Positions 7,729-16,105 of a stretch of 64,000 nucleotides of DNA are shown here, in pieces; the first letter of the stretch is position 1; each line of letters begins with the position of its first letter. Where the stretch lies: NCBI GenBank assembly GCA_036742455.1, contig DAINQU010000007.1, positions 1 through 64,000 of the forward strand, read 5' to 3'. The position numbers were made by a program, and so were the translations under genes. The notes below the pieces were generated by a model. It was given only the letters and a program-made list of their open reading frames with translations, searched no databases and was not told the origin of the DNA. The DNA is from CAIKZZ01 sp036742455 (lineage in GTDB: Bacteria; Pseudomonadota; Gammaproteobacteria; Steroidobacterales; Steroidobacteraceae).

Positions 7729-10431
7729 ATGGACAAACCCAATTCCCGCATCCCCGCCATCGTCATTTCGCTTGCCTTCGCCCTGGTGACCATCTTCACC
7801 TGGGCATGGTTCAACCGACCCGAGAAGGAGCCCGAGTGGCCCCGGGTGACCTGGGGCTTTGCCCTGTCGCCCTACCGACCCGGGCAAGACGCGGTCAAAG
7901 AGGACTACCCGACACGCGAGCAGATTGCGGAAGATCTCGACTTGCTCAAGGGCAAGACGCAGGCCATCCGCACCTACACGGTCTCGAGCACGATCGGATT
8001 GGTGCCGGAGCTGGCCGAAGAGCGGGGACTGAACGTTGCCCTCGGCGTCTGGATTGATGCCCGCGTTGCCCGCGACGAGCAGGAGCTGGCTCGCGCGATC
8101 GACATCGCCAAGACCCACCGCAACGTGGCACGGATTATCGTGGGCAACGAGTCGGTGTTGCGTAACGACATTCCTTTAGACCAATTCATTGGCTTTTTGG
8201 ATAAGGCGCGCGACGCGATCGAACAACCCGTCAGTACGGCCGAGCCGTGGCACGTCTGGATCAAGCACCCGGAACTGGCCGACCACGTCGATTACATTAC
8301 GATTCACCTGCTCCCTTATTGGGAGGGTATCGACGTCGAGAAGGCCGTGCAGTTCTCGATCGATCGATACCACCAAGTGCAGGCGCGCTTCCCTAAGAAA
8401 CAGATCGTGATCGGCGAGGTAGGCTGGCCATCCAACGGCCGCACCCGAGAAAAAGCAGTCGCTTCCGATGCGAACGAAGCGCTTTTCTTACGTCGCTTTT
8501 TGGCATGGGCTGAGCAGGAGCACGTGCCGTACTACATTGAAGAGGCATTTGATCAGCCTTGGAAAGCGCAATCTGAAGGCGGTGTCGGTGCGTATTGGGG
8601 GGTCTACGACGCTCAGCGACGACCGAAATTCGAATTCACCAAGCCCATCGTTCGGCTACCCGCGTGGCAAATGCTCGCGGCCGTGTCGGTGTTACTCGCG
8701 GCGGCGCTGCTCTTTTGGTTCTACATACACAGCGGAACGCTGCGCAACCGCGGCAAGAGCTTTCTGGCCATTATCGTTTACGGCACGAGCGCTCTGACGA
8801 CGTGGGTGATCTATGAATACTCGCAGCAGTACCTGACCGTCACAAGTGTCGCGGTCGGCGTTCTACTGTTTATCGGAATGTTGGGCGTCATTGCGGTTCT
8901 GCTTGCCGAGGCGCACGAATGGGCGGAAGCCCATTGGATCAAGTTGCGCCGCCGTCTGTTGATCCGACCTGCATCCGAAGGCTCAAACGATGCCTATCGG
9001 CCCTTCGTGTCTATTCATGTGCCGGCTTACAACGAACCACCGGACATGTTGATCGATACGCTCAACGCGCTAGCTCAACTGGATTATCCGGACTTCGAAG
9101 TGTTGGTCATTGATAACAACACGAAAGACGAAGCGGTATGGCGTCCTGTTGAAGCGCACTGCCAAACGCTCGGTGCCCGCTTCCGGTTTTTCCACGTCAG
9201 TCCCTTAGCAGGGTTCAAGGCAGGCGCGCTCAATTTCGCCCTGCGCCACACGAATCCATCGGCTGAGGCGATTGCGGTCATCGACAGCGATTACTGCGTA
9301 TCCCCGACTTGGCTCAAGGATCTGATGCCTGCTTTCAGTGCGCCGCGAATTGCCATCGTACAGGCTCCGCAGGACTATCGAGACGACACGCAGAACGCCT
9401 TCAAAGCCATGTGTCATGCGGAATATCGCGGCTTCTTTCACATCGGCATGGTGACGCGTAACGAGCGTAACGCGATCATCCAGCACGGCACGATGACGAT
9501 CGTGCGTCATTCGGTTCTGAAGGACCTCGGCGGTTGGGCCGAGTGGTGCATTACCGAGGACGCTGAGCTCGGACTGCGGGTCTTTGAAGCCGGCCTTGAG
9601 GCCACATACATCCCGCACAGTTATGGCAAAGGCCTGATGCCGGATACCTTCATTGATTTCAAGAAGCAACGCTTCCGTTGGGCATACGGCGCCATGCAGA
9701 TCATGCGAGCTCATGCTGCTGAGTTGCTGGGCCGGAATCCAAAGCAACTGACGGCGGGACAGCGGTATCACTTCCTTGCTGGATGGCTACCGTGGATGGC
9801 AGACGGCCTGAACGTCATCTTCAATCTGTTCGCGCTCGCCTGGTCTTTCCTCATGATTGCGCTGCCGCGCAGTTTTGACGCGCCGTTGGCGATGTTCTCC
9901 GTGTTGCCGCTGTCTCTATTCGTCTTCAAGCTGGCGAAGTTGATGCACTTGTATCGTGTCCGAGTGGGCGCCGGCATACGTCAAACATTGGCTGCGTCCA
10001 TCGCGGGGCTTGGGCTCGCGCACACCATTGGATTTGCCGTATTGAAGGGCCTGCTGACCGACAATGAGCCCTTCTTCCGTACGCCCAAGCAAGCGAACGC
10101 CCAAACGCTCTGGGGCGCGCTACAGGCCTGCCGTGAGGAGGCCTTGATGGCGGTTGGCTTGCTACTCAGCGCATGGGCCGTCACCTACAACCTCTCCGAT
10201 GGCAGTCTCGACCGGATGCGCATGGACAGTCCGGATCTGCGTGCCTGGGTGCTGGTGATGGTGGTGCAGTCGTTGCCCTATCTGTCTGCCATCGTTGCGT
10301 CGGTCATCAGTTCGTTGGACCTTCCCGCCAGCATCATCGGTAACGGTTATGAGGTGATTGAGGGGGGAGAAGAATATGCCACCGTGGTGGCAGAACCTGC
10401 GCGCAAGAGCGCTCACATCGATCCCCGATGA
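7729..10431 (+). CDS. Bifunctional GH17 / family-2 glycosyltransferase (beta-glucan synthesis, NdvB-like)
   Basis: A 900-aa membrane protein. A signal anchor (about residues 8-25) is followed by a GH17 beta-1,3-glucanase/transglycosylase domain (about 40-305). GH17 acid/base Glu lies in IIVGNESVLRND and the nucleophile Glu in KQIVIGEVGWPSNG. Several transmembrane helices (about 312-400) lead to a processive GT2 domain (about 430-680) with SIHVPAYNEP, DSDY, ITEDAELGLR and QRFRW, then further helices. Homologues such as Pseudomonas NdvB make periplasmic cyclic or branched beta-1,3-glucans, with GH17 remodelling chains made by GT2. The symbol ndvB is withheld because rhizobial NdvB is an unrelated giant protein. 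It is monocistronic and divergent from the large oxidoreductase gene. Confidence 0.87.
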   Translation: MDKPNSRIPAIVISLAFALVTIFTWAWFNRPEKEPEWPRVTWGFALSPYRPGQDAVKEDYPTREQIAEDLDLLKGKTQAIRTYTVSSTIGLVPELAEERGLNVALGVWIDARVARDEQELARAIDIAKTHRNVARIIVGNESVLRNDIPLDQFIGFLDKARDAIEQPVSTAEPWHVWIKHPELADHVDYITIHLLPYWEGIDVEKAVQFSIDRYHQVQARFPKKQIVIGEVGWPSNGRTREKAVASDANEALFLRRFLAWAEQEHVPYYIEEAFDQPWKAQSEGGVGAYWGVYDAQRRPKFEFTKPIVRLPAWQMLAAVSVLLAAALLFWFYIHSGTLRNRGKSFLAIIVYGTSALTTWVIYEYSQQYLTVTSVAVGVLLFIGMLGVIAVLLAEAHEWAEAHWIKLRRRLLIRPASEGSNDAYRPFVSIHVPAYNEPPDMLIDTLNALAQLDYPDFEVLVIDNNTKDEAVWRPVEAHCQTLGARFRFFHVSPLAGFKAGALNFALRHTNPSAEAIAVIDSDYCVSPTWLKDLMPAFSAPRIAIVQAPQDYRDDTQNAFKAMCHAEYRGFFHIGMVTRNERNAIIQHGTMTIVRHSVLKDLGGWAEWCITEDAELGLRVFEAGLEATYIPHSYGKGLMPDTFIDFKKQRFRWAYGAMQIMRAHAAELLGRNPKQLTAGQRYHFLAGWLPWMADGLNVIFNLFALAWSFLMIALPRSFDAPLAMFSVLPLSLFVFKLAKLMHLYRVRVGAGIRQTLAASIAGLGLAHTIGFAVLKGLLTDNEPFFRTPKQANAQTLWGALQACREEALMAVGLLLSAWAVTYNLSDGSLDRMRMDSPDLRAWVLVMVVQSLPYLSAIVASVISSLDLPASIIGNGYEVIEGGEEYATVVAEPARKSAHIDPR

Positions 10432-10522
10432 GAACCGTTCTCATCTTTGACGCGTGCGCCCTGTAAAGAATGCAAGTACTTGCCGTAATGGGTCCAGAAC
10501 GGGCAAAACTCGCTTTATGATG

Positions 10523-10545
10523 GCGGGGCGCATTACGCGCCCCGC
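10523..10545 (+). other. Perfect 9-bp GC hairpin in the leader of the HiPIP gene
   Basis: GCGGGGCGC, loop ATTAC, GCGCCCCGC. It lies directly after a TATGAT that could be a -10 element (10516-10521) and 36 nt before the HiPIP start. It could stabilise the HiPIP mRNA or terminate the upstream gene. No T-tract follows, so a classic intrinsic terminator is unlikely. Confidence 0.5.
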
Positions 10546-10580
10546 ATTGGACTACGTTTCGTTTTTGAAGGAGTGAGTCG

Positions 10581-10910
10581 ATGTTCGACCAGAAGCTTCC
10601 CCGTCGCGCCCTGTTGAAGGGTGCACTCGCTGGCCTCGCTGCAATCCCCGTTGTCGCCGCAGTCACCCGCGCTGAGGCTGCCGCACCGGCGCTCGACGCG
10701 AACGACCCGCAAGCCAAAGCGCTCGGCTACGTCGCGGACACCACGAAAGTGGATGCGAAGGCCAACCCGAACCACAAGCCGGAACAGAAGTGCGCCAATT
10801 GCGTACAGTTCCAAGGCAAGGCCGCCGATGCACAGGCCCCGTGCACGATCTTCGCGGGCAAGTTGGTCAGCGGAAACGGCTGGTGCAAAGTTTACGCCAA
10901 GAAGGCGTAA
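10581..10910 (+). CDS. hip: High-potential iron-sulfur protein (HiPIP), Tat-exported
   Basis: A 109-aa precursor with a twin-arginine signal (PRRALLKGALAGLAAIP) and cleavage near residue 34. The mature ~75-residue domain carries the four HiPIP cysteines in CANC, PCTIF and GWCKVYAKKA, which bind one 4Fe-4S cluster. HiPIPs are soluble periplasmic electron carriers feeding terminal oxidases or photosynthetic reaction centres; no such partner is in this window. A strong ribosome site (AAGGAG) lies 7 nt before the ATG. Hairpins flank the gene on both sides, suggesting a separate, abundant transcript. Confidence 0.93.
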   Translation: MFDQKLPRRALLKGALAGLAAIPVVAAVTRAEAAAPALDANDPQAKALGYVADTTKVDAKANPNHKPEQKCANCVQFQGKAADAQAPCTIFAGKLVSGNGWCKVYAKKA

Positions 10911-10924
10911 ATCGATTTGCCGAA

Positions 10925-10953
10925 CAGACGGGCACCACTCCGGTGCCCGTCTG
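10925..10953 (+). terminator. Strong hairpin after the HiPIP gene
   Basis: A perfect 12-bp stem (CAGACGGGCACC / GGTGCCCGTCTG) with loop ACTCC, 14 nt after the HiPIP stop. There is no T-run after it, so its role may be mRNA 3'-end protection as much as termination. Confidence 0.55.
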
Positions 10954-11067
10954 GACCCCAGAGGTCCTTGGGCGACCAATCGCGCCGCCTCCACCATTCA
11001 TCGCAATAATGTCACTACCGTGTATTTCTCACGGCATAGTGTTGTCTCCCTGTCGTAGGAGACCTCC

Positions 11068-13113
11068 ATGACGTTGTTTGTTCGTCCGTCGCGCGCACTC
11101 GGAGCGCTCGCACTGGCCCTGTCACTGGGCAGCCCGGCGTTTGCCGCACCACCCGCCGCCTCGATACCGCCCTTTGGCATCGATCTGGCCGGTCGGGACA
11201 CCGCGGTCAAGCCCGGAGACGATTTCTATTCGTATGCCGGCGGCACGTGGATGAAGACCGCCAAGATGCCAGCCGACCGCACGTCCTGGACGTCGTTTAC
11301 CAAGCTGGCCGATGAAAACGAAGTTCGAATTCGCGGCATTCTCGAAGCGGCCGGCGCGCATCACGCCGCCACCGATTCCGTCGAACAGAAAATTGGCGAC
11401 TTTTATGCGAGCTTCCTCGATACGAAGTCGATCGAAGCCGACGGCTTAAACAAAGCCGCGCAGGAAATCCTCGCTATCGCTCAAGCCGACTCTTACGAAT
11501 CGGTAGCGCAATTGATGGGGGCACCCGCGTTGGGTCTGCCCGGTCCCATCGATCTTGGGATCACGCTGGATGAGAAGAACCCGGATCGATACGTCGTTAC
11601 CATTGGCCACGGCGGCCTTGGGTTGCCCGATCGTGACTTCTATCTGCGCGACGACGAGCAGTTCAAAACGGTACGCGCCGCGTACGAAGCCCATATCGGC
11701 CGCATGCTCGCGCTCGCATCGTATCCCGGCGCCGATGCCGCTGCGGCACACATCGTCAGCCTGGAAACGGAAATTGCGAAATTGCACTGGCCACGGGCGG
11801 AGCGCCGCGACCGGGATCGCACATACAACCCCATGACCGTCGACGAACTTCAGCAGATGGCCCCGGAGTATCCGTGGGGCAGCCTGTTGGCTGGCGCTGA
11901 ATTGCAAGATCCCGGAACCATCGTTGTCGCCGAGAAATCAGCGATAGCGCCGCTGGCGCGCCTCTTCCGCACGACCGATCTGGCGGACTGGCGTGCGTAT
12001 CTCCTGTATCACTTCCTCGCCCATCACGCAGCGGTGCTACCGTCGGCGTTTGATCAGGAAGCGTTCTCCTTCTACGACCATACCTTGTCCGGTCAGCCCG
12101 AACAGCGCGCTCGTTGGAAGCGGGCAGTCGGCGCCACGAACGGCGCACTGGGTGAGGCGGTAGGCCGCCTCTATGTCGAACGTTACTTCCCGCCGGAGTC
12201 CAAGGCGGCTGCGGTCGCGCTGGTCGAAAATCTGCGCAATGCTTACGGCGAGCGCATCCGTGCGGCGAAGTGGATGTCCGCGGAAACCCGCGAGGCTGCT
12301 CTGCGCAAGCTCGCCACGTTCCGCCCGAAGATCGGCTATCCCGATCACTGGCGTGACTACAGCGGACTCAACGTCGTCCGCGGCGATGCATTCGGCAACA
12401 TGGAGCGCGCGGCCGTATTCTCCTGGCATCGGGAGCTGGAGCGCCTGCACAAGCCGACCGATCGCGATGAGTGGTTCATGTCGCCGCAGACCATTAACGC
12501 GTACTACAACCCCATCTTTAATGAAATCGTGTTTCCGGCAGCGATTCTGCAGCCGCCGTTCTTTGATCCGAAGGCGGATCCTGCCGTCAACTACGGCGGT
12601 ATTGGCGGCGTCATCGGCCACGAAATGAGCCATGGCTTCGACGACCAAGGCGCGAAGTCCGATGAGAAAGGCGTGCTTCGCGACTGGTGGCTCCCCTCCG
12701 ACGTCAGCGCGTTCAAGATCTTTGGTGATCATCTGGCCGACCAGTATTCGGCGTTCGAACCGCTGCCGGGTATCAAGGTCAACGGGCGTCTGACCCTGGG
12801 TGAGAATTTGGGCGACGTGGGCGGCATCTCGGTCGCGTATGCCGCATATCACCGCGCGTTGGGTGGAGAAAAGGCTCCGGTCCTCGATGGCGTCACCGGA
12901 GATCAGCGCTTTTTCCTTGGCTGGGCGCAAGTCTGGCGCACGCTCATCCGCGACGAAGCCCTGCGGAACCGGCTCCTGACCGACCCGCACAGCCCTGGCT
13001 ACTACCGCGTGAATGGCGTCGTGCGTAACGTTGATGCGTGGTACGCGGCGTTCGGCGTACAGCCGACCGATACGCTCTATCTCAAACCAGAAGATCGCGT
13101 CCACATCTGGTAA
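11068..13113 (+). CDS. M13 family zinc metallopeptidase (neprilysin/PepO-like)
   Basis: A 681-aa secreted endopeptidase. An AGGAG precedes the ATG. The signal peptide covers about residues 1-27 and ends AFA. The N-terminal M13 domain contains PGDDFYSYAGGTWMK. The C-terminal catalytic domain has NAYYNPIFNEIVFPA, the zinc motif GHEMSHGFDDQG (HExxH, about residue 518), the third zinc ligand in ENLGDVGG and the end segment RVNGVVRN...FYAAF-like. M13 enzymes cleave small peptides in the periplasm or outside the cell. A two-way terminator follows at once, so the gene is monocistronic. PepO is a reasonable name but not specific. Confidence 0.93.
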   Translation: MTLFVRPSRALGALALALSLGSPAFAAPPAASIPPFGIDLAGRDTAVKPGDDFYSYAGGTWMKTAKMPADRTSWTSFTKLADENEVRIRGILEAAGAHHAATDSVEQKIGDFYASFLDTKSIEADGLNKAAQEILAIAQADSYESVAQLMGAPALGLPGPIDLGITLDEKNPDRYVVTIGHGGLGLPDRDFYLRDDEQFKTVRAAYEAHIGRMLALASYPGADAAAAHIVSLETEIAKLHWPRAERRDRDRTYNPMTVDELQQMAPEYPWGSLLAGAELQDPGTIVVAEKSAIAPLARLFRTTDLADWRAYLLYHFLAHHAAVLPSAFDQEAFSFYDHTLSGQPEQRARWKRAVGATNGALGEAVGRLYVERYFPPESKAAAVALVENLRNAYGERIRAAKWMSAETREAALRKLATFRPKIGYPDHWRDYSGLNVVRGDAFGNMERAAVFSWHRELERLHKPTDRDEWFMSPQTINAYYNPIFNEIVFPAAILQPPFFDPKADPAVNYGGIGGVIGHEMSHGFDDQGAKSDEKGVLRDWWLPSDVSAFKIFGDHLADQYSAFEPLPGIKVNGRLTLGENLGDVGGISVAYAAYHRALGGEKAPVLDGVTGDQRFFLGWAQVWRTLIRDEALRNRLLTDPHSPGYYRVNGVVRNVDAWYAAFGVQPTDTLYLKPEDRVHIW

Positions 13114-13114
13114 T

Positions 13115-13153
13115 AAAAAAGGCCCCGGGAGCTAAGCTTCCGGGGCCTTCTGC
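13115..13153. terminator. Bidirectional intrinsic terminator
   Basis: A 10-bp stem GGCCCCGGGA / TTCCGGGGCC with loop GCTAAGC (13121-13147). It is preceded by AAAAAA, which becomes a T-tract on the minus strand, and followed by TTC on the plus strand. It separates the convergent M13 peptidase gene and the small Lys-rich peptide gene. It is a better terminator for the minus-strand gene. Confidence 0.85.
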
Positions 13154-13177
13154 GTCGGATCCCGACGCTCGGCGCGA

Positions 13178-13354
13178 TTACTGCGCGGCGGCTTCCGCAG
13201 CCTTCTTCGCCTTCTTACCCTTCTTGTGGTGCTTACTCGGCTTGGCAGCCGTTTCAGCAGCCGGCGCCGACGCGCTGGGCGTCGTGGTGGCGGTCTGGGC
13301 GAAGGCAGGGACGGCGAGCGTCAGGGCGGCAGCGATCAGAACAAGCTTCTTCAT
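13178..13354 (-). CDS. Small secreted Lys/Ala-rich protein
   Basis: A 58-aa protein. The ATG at 13354 has AGGAG 8 nt upstream and opens a textbook signal peptide (MKKLVLIAAALTLAVPAFA, cleavage at A-Q). The mature ~38-residue chain is low complexity: a Thr/Ser/Ala-rich half, then KPSKHHKKGKKAKKAAEAA. I do not recognise a family with a known function. Similar short His/Lys-rich periplasmic proteins are often annotated as hypothetical or acid-shock-like. The high positive charge suggests binding to envelope polyanions or nucleic acid, which is inference. It has its own terminator. Confidence 0.75.
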   Translation of the reverse strand: MKKLVLIAAALTLAVPAFAQTATTTPSASAPAAETAAKPSKHHKKGKKAKKAAEAAAQ

Positions 13355-13536
13355 GGACTCACTCCTGGTTTCAATGACTCGCCCTTGCGGTGGGGCGTGG
13401 GAGTCATGTTGCGCGGACTTTGGCCGTCTGACGCAAGTATGAAGCACACTTAATCAGTCGACAGGTCGTTGGGCGCGGGAAGGTGCCGCGATTGACTGGC
13501 TTGGCTTATCCGGGCGATCCCCGCAAAATCAGGTTC

Positions 13537-14583
13537 ATGAGCCAGCCCCCATACCGAAGCGAGTGCGTCCGCCGATTTCACGGTATTCGGGGGATGGTTG
13601 GAAACACGCCGCTACTGGCCGTACATGTAAAGGTCCGCGGTCAAGCCCGGGTGATTTACGCGAAAGCGGAGCACCTCAATCTCACGGGCAGCATCAAAGA
13701 CCGTATGGCGCTGCATATCCTTGAGCGCGCCTACGAAGAGGGTCGGATCCGTGCGGGCGATCGCATTGCCGAAGCCACGAGCGGCAATACAGGTATCGCC
13801 TTTTCCGCCATTGGCCGGGCACTGGGTCATTCGGTTGAGATTTGCATGCCCGACTGGATGAGTCAGGAGCGCGTGGCGCTGATTCGTGCCTTTGGCGCGA
13901 CGATTCGGCCGGTGTCGCACGATGAAGGGGGGTTCCTAGGCAGCATCCGACTCTGCGAGGAACTGCAACAACGCGAGCCCGGTATTTTCTTGCCGCGCCA
14001 GTTTTCGAATCGCGCCAACGTTGAAGCGCATGCATTGGGTACGGGCCCCGAAATCGCGGCGCAATTGGCGGCCCGCGGCCTCCGCGCCGATGCCTTCGTC
14101 GCCGGCGTCGGTACCGGCGGCACAGTGATGGGCGTCGGCCATTACCTCAAGTCGCTGCATCCGGCGGTGCAGGTGCACCCACTGGAACCGGCCGAGTCAC
14201 CCACGCTGTCGACGGGTTGCAAGGTGGGTCGTCATCGCATTCAGGGCGTCTCCGACGAATTTATCCCACCGATCGTCCATCTCGACGGTTTGGACGACAT
14301 CCTAGCGGTCGCCGATGGTGACGCCATCCTGATGGCGCAAAAACTTGCGCGCGACCTTGGACTCGGTGTGGGTATTTCCTCCGGCGCCAACCTCATCGGC
14401 GCCTTGATGGCGCAGGACCGCCTCGGCCCCGAGGCGGTTGTCGCGACGATATTCTGTGATGACAACAAGAAATATCTGACGACCGACCTGCTCCGTGAGG
14501 AGCCCGTCAAGAGCCACTACCGTTCTCCGGACATCGAGTTGATCGCGTACGAGGCACTCCCTCGCGCCAATCTACCCGCCTGA
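13537..14583 (+). CDS. PLP-dependent cysteine synthase family protein
   Basis: A 348-aa fold-type II PLP enzyme. The ATG at 13537 is chosen over a GTG 18 codons upstream because the family N-terminus (IRGMVGNTPLL) follows closely. The PLP lysine lies in LNLTGSIKDRMA (about residue 53), the substrate loop is TSGNTGIAFS and the phosphate loop is GVGTGGTVMGVG. It belongs with cysteine synthases and cystathionine beta-synthase catalytic domains. It carries ~30 extra C-terminal residues compared with CysK, and the true substrate could be O-acetylserine, O-phosphoserine or another beta-substituted alanine. It overlaps the convergent NlpC gene by 12 nt. Confidence 0.82.
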   Translation: MSQPPYRSECVRRFHGIRGMVGNTPLLAVHVKVRGQARVIYAKAEHLNLTGSIKDRMALHILERAYEEGRIRAGDRIAEATSGNTGIAFSAIGRALGHSVEICMPDWMSQERVALIRAFGATIRPVSHDEGGFLGSIRLCEELQQREPGIFLPRQFSNRANVEAHALGTGPEIAAQLAARGLRADAFVAGVGTGGTVMGVGHYLKSLHPAVQVHPLEPAESPTLSTGCKVGRHRIQGVSDEFIPPIVHLDGLDDILAVADGDAILMAQKLARDLGLGVGISSGANLIGALMAQDRLGPEAVVATIFCDDNKKYLTTDLLREEPVKSHYRSPDIELIAYEALPRANLPA

Positions 14584-15051
14584 TTTGACCGCGGGGCGCC
14601 CTGCTCCGGCGAATCCGAGCAGAAAAAATGGGGACTGCAATCGCACCCGCTCCACGGTTTTGCCGGTCGATGGCGCGTGCACAAAGTTACCGTCACCGAC
14701 ATATATCCCGACGTGATCCGCTGGCGTTTGAAAGAACACCAGATCGCCCGGCTGAAGTTGGTCCATCGCCACCGGACGGGTTGCCGCGCGTTGTTCCGCG
14801 GCCGTACGCGGCATAGCGATGCCGACACTTTGATAGACGTACCAAACTAATCCACTGCAGTCGAAGCCCTCTGGTGTAGCCCCCCCGAAACGATAGGGCG
14901 CGCCCACCAGCGCCATGGCCATTTGTGCCGCGCCATCCGGTCCTGCGAGGACCGGGACGATCGTGGCTGGCGCCTGGAGCGCAGGACGAGCCGGCGGTTC
15001 ACCCCCGCACGCCGCCAGTAAGACGAGCATTAGACCAACCAGATACCGCAT
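14572..15051 (-). CDS. NlpC/P60 family peptidoglycan endopeptidase, lipoprotein
   Basis: A 159-aa lipoprotein. The lipobox LLAAC puts the lipidated Cys at residue 15. The NlpC/P60 domain (about residues 40-150) has catalytic Cys in EGFDCSGLVWYVY, the TRPVAMDQLQPGDLVFF block, catalytic His in DHVGIYVGDGNFVHAP and the polar third residue after it. Such enzymes cut D-Glu-gamma-diaminopimelate bonds of murein stem peptides, here probably from the outer or inner membrane surface. It is divergent from the hydroxyproline epimerase gene. Confidence 0.9.
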   Translation of the reverse strand: MRYLVGLMLVLLAACGGEPPARPALQAPATIVPVLAGPDGAAQMAMALVGAPYRFGGATPEGFDCSGLVWYVYQSVGIAMPRTAAEQRAATRPVAMDQLQPGDLVFFQTPADHVGIYVGDGNFVHAPSTGKTVERVRLQSPFFLLGFAGAGRPAVKSGG

Positions 15052-15163
15052 GGTTTAGAGTGTAGCGCGATGCGCCAGCGATGGCTGAAAGACGTTTGTT
15101 AGCGCAGAATTCGCGGCGCGCCCCGTGTCCGCTAGCGTCGTTTGAGTCACTTTGAGGTTTGCC

Positions 15164-16105
15164 ATGCAGCGACTCTTTGCCATCGATTCCCACACTGGCG
15201 GCGAGCCGACCCGCGTCGTTCTCGATGGGGGGCCGATCCTCACGGGAACCATGGCTGAACGCCTGCAACAGCTGCGCAGCGGACACGATCGATTCCGGTC
15301 CGCCGTCTGTAACGAACCGCGCGGTAACGATGTATTGGTCGGCGCGTACCTGACACCACCGACAGACCCGACCGCCGCAGCGGGCGTCATTTTCTTCAAC
15401 AACGTCGGCTACCTTGGCATGTGCGGACACGGGACGATCGGTGTGATTCGTACGTTGGCACATCTCGGTCGGCTGACCGTCGGACAGCACCGTATCGAAA
15501 CGCCCGTGGGCACTGTCACGACGGAATTACACGCGGATGGTCGGGTTTCGGTGCGCAATGTTCCAGCCTACCGCTATCGGCATCGGGTACCGGTCGACAT
15601 TCCGGGTGCCGGCCTGGTGCACGGCGACATCGCGTGGGGAGGCAACTGGTTTTTTCTCTGCGATGATCATGGCCAAGCGCTGGAATTCTCGCGTGTCAAT
15701 GCGCTGGTGGATTACACGGTTGCGCTCAAACGCGCGCTTGAGGCGGCGCACGTGACCGGCGAGCATGGCGCGGAGATTGATCACATCGAATTATTCGCGC
15801 CCTCCTCAACTCCGAACGTCGACAGTCGCAATTTCGTGTTGTGTCCGGGCAGCGCCTACGACCGGTCCCCCTGCGGTACCGGCACGAGCGCAAAACTCGC
15901 CTGTTTGGTCGCCGACGGAAAACTGGCGCCGGGTCAACGCTGGCGCCAAGAGAGTATTGTGGGCAGCATCTTTGATGGCCAAATTGAGCTCGTCGACGGC
16001 GCGGTGATTCCGACGATCACCGGCGATGCCTATGTGACGGCGGAAGTGACGCTCGTGTTGGATCCTGCAGATCCCTACCGTCACGGATTCGGAGTACAGG
16101 CATGA
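15164..16105 (+). CDS. 4-hydroxyproline 2-epimerase / proline racemase family
   Basis: A 313-aa enzyme. The ATG at 15164 has GAGG 8 nt upstream; a TTG four codons earlier is less likely. It keeps both catalytic cysteines: MCGHGTIG (about residue 88) and SPCGTGTSAK (about 235). The Cys-Gly-His form of the first site is typical of trans-4-hydroxy-L-proline 2-epimerases rather than Thr-type trans-3-hydroxyproline dehydratases. Its role is the first step of hydroxyproline breakdown. No other hydroxyproline pathway gene is nearby. Its stop overlaps the MATE start by ATGA, so the two are co-translated. Confidence 0.88.
   Translation: MQRLFAIDSHTGGEPTRVVLDGGPILTGTMAERLQQLRSGHDRFRSAVCNEPRGNDVLVGAYLTPPTDPTAAAGVIFFNNVGYLGMCGHGTIGVIRTLAHLGRLTVGQHRIETPVGTVTTELHADGRVSVRNVPAYRYRHRVPVDIPGAGLVHGDIAWGGNWFFLCDDHGQALEFSRVNALVDYTVALKRALEAAHVTGEHGAEIDHIELFAPSSTPNVDSRNFVLCPGSAYDRSPCGTGTSAKLACLVADGKLAPGQRWRQESIVGSIFDGQIELVDGAVIPTITGDAYVTAEVTLVLDPADPYRHGFGVQA

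Noticed and set aside
12037..13104. A 355-codon open frame antisense to the M13 peptidase
   Set aside because: It overlaps the HExxH region of a real gene and shows no domain.
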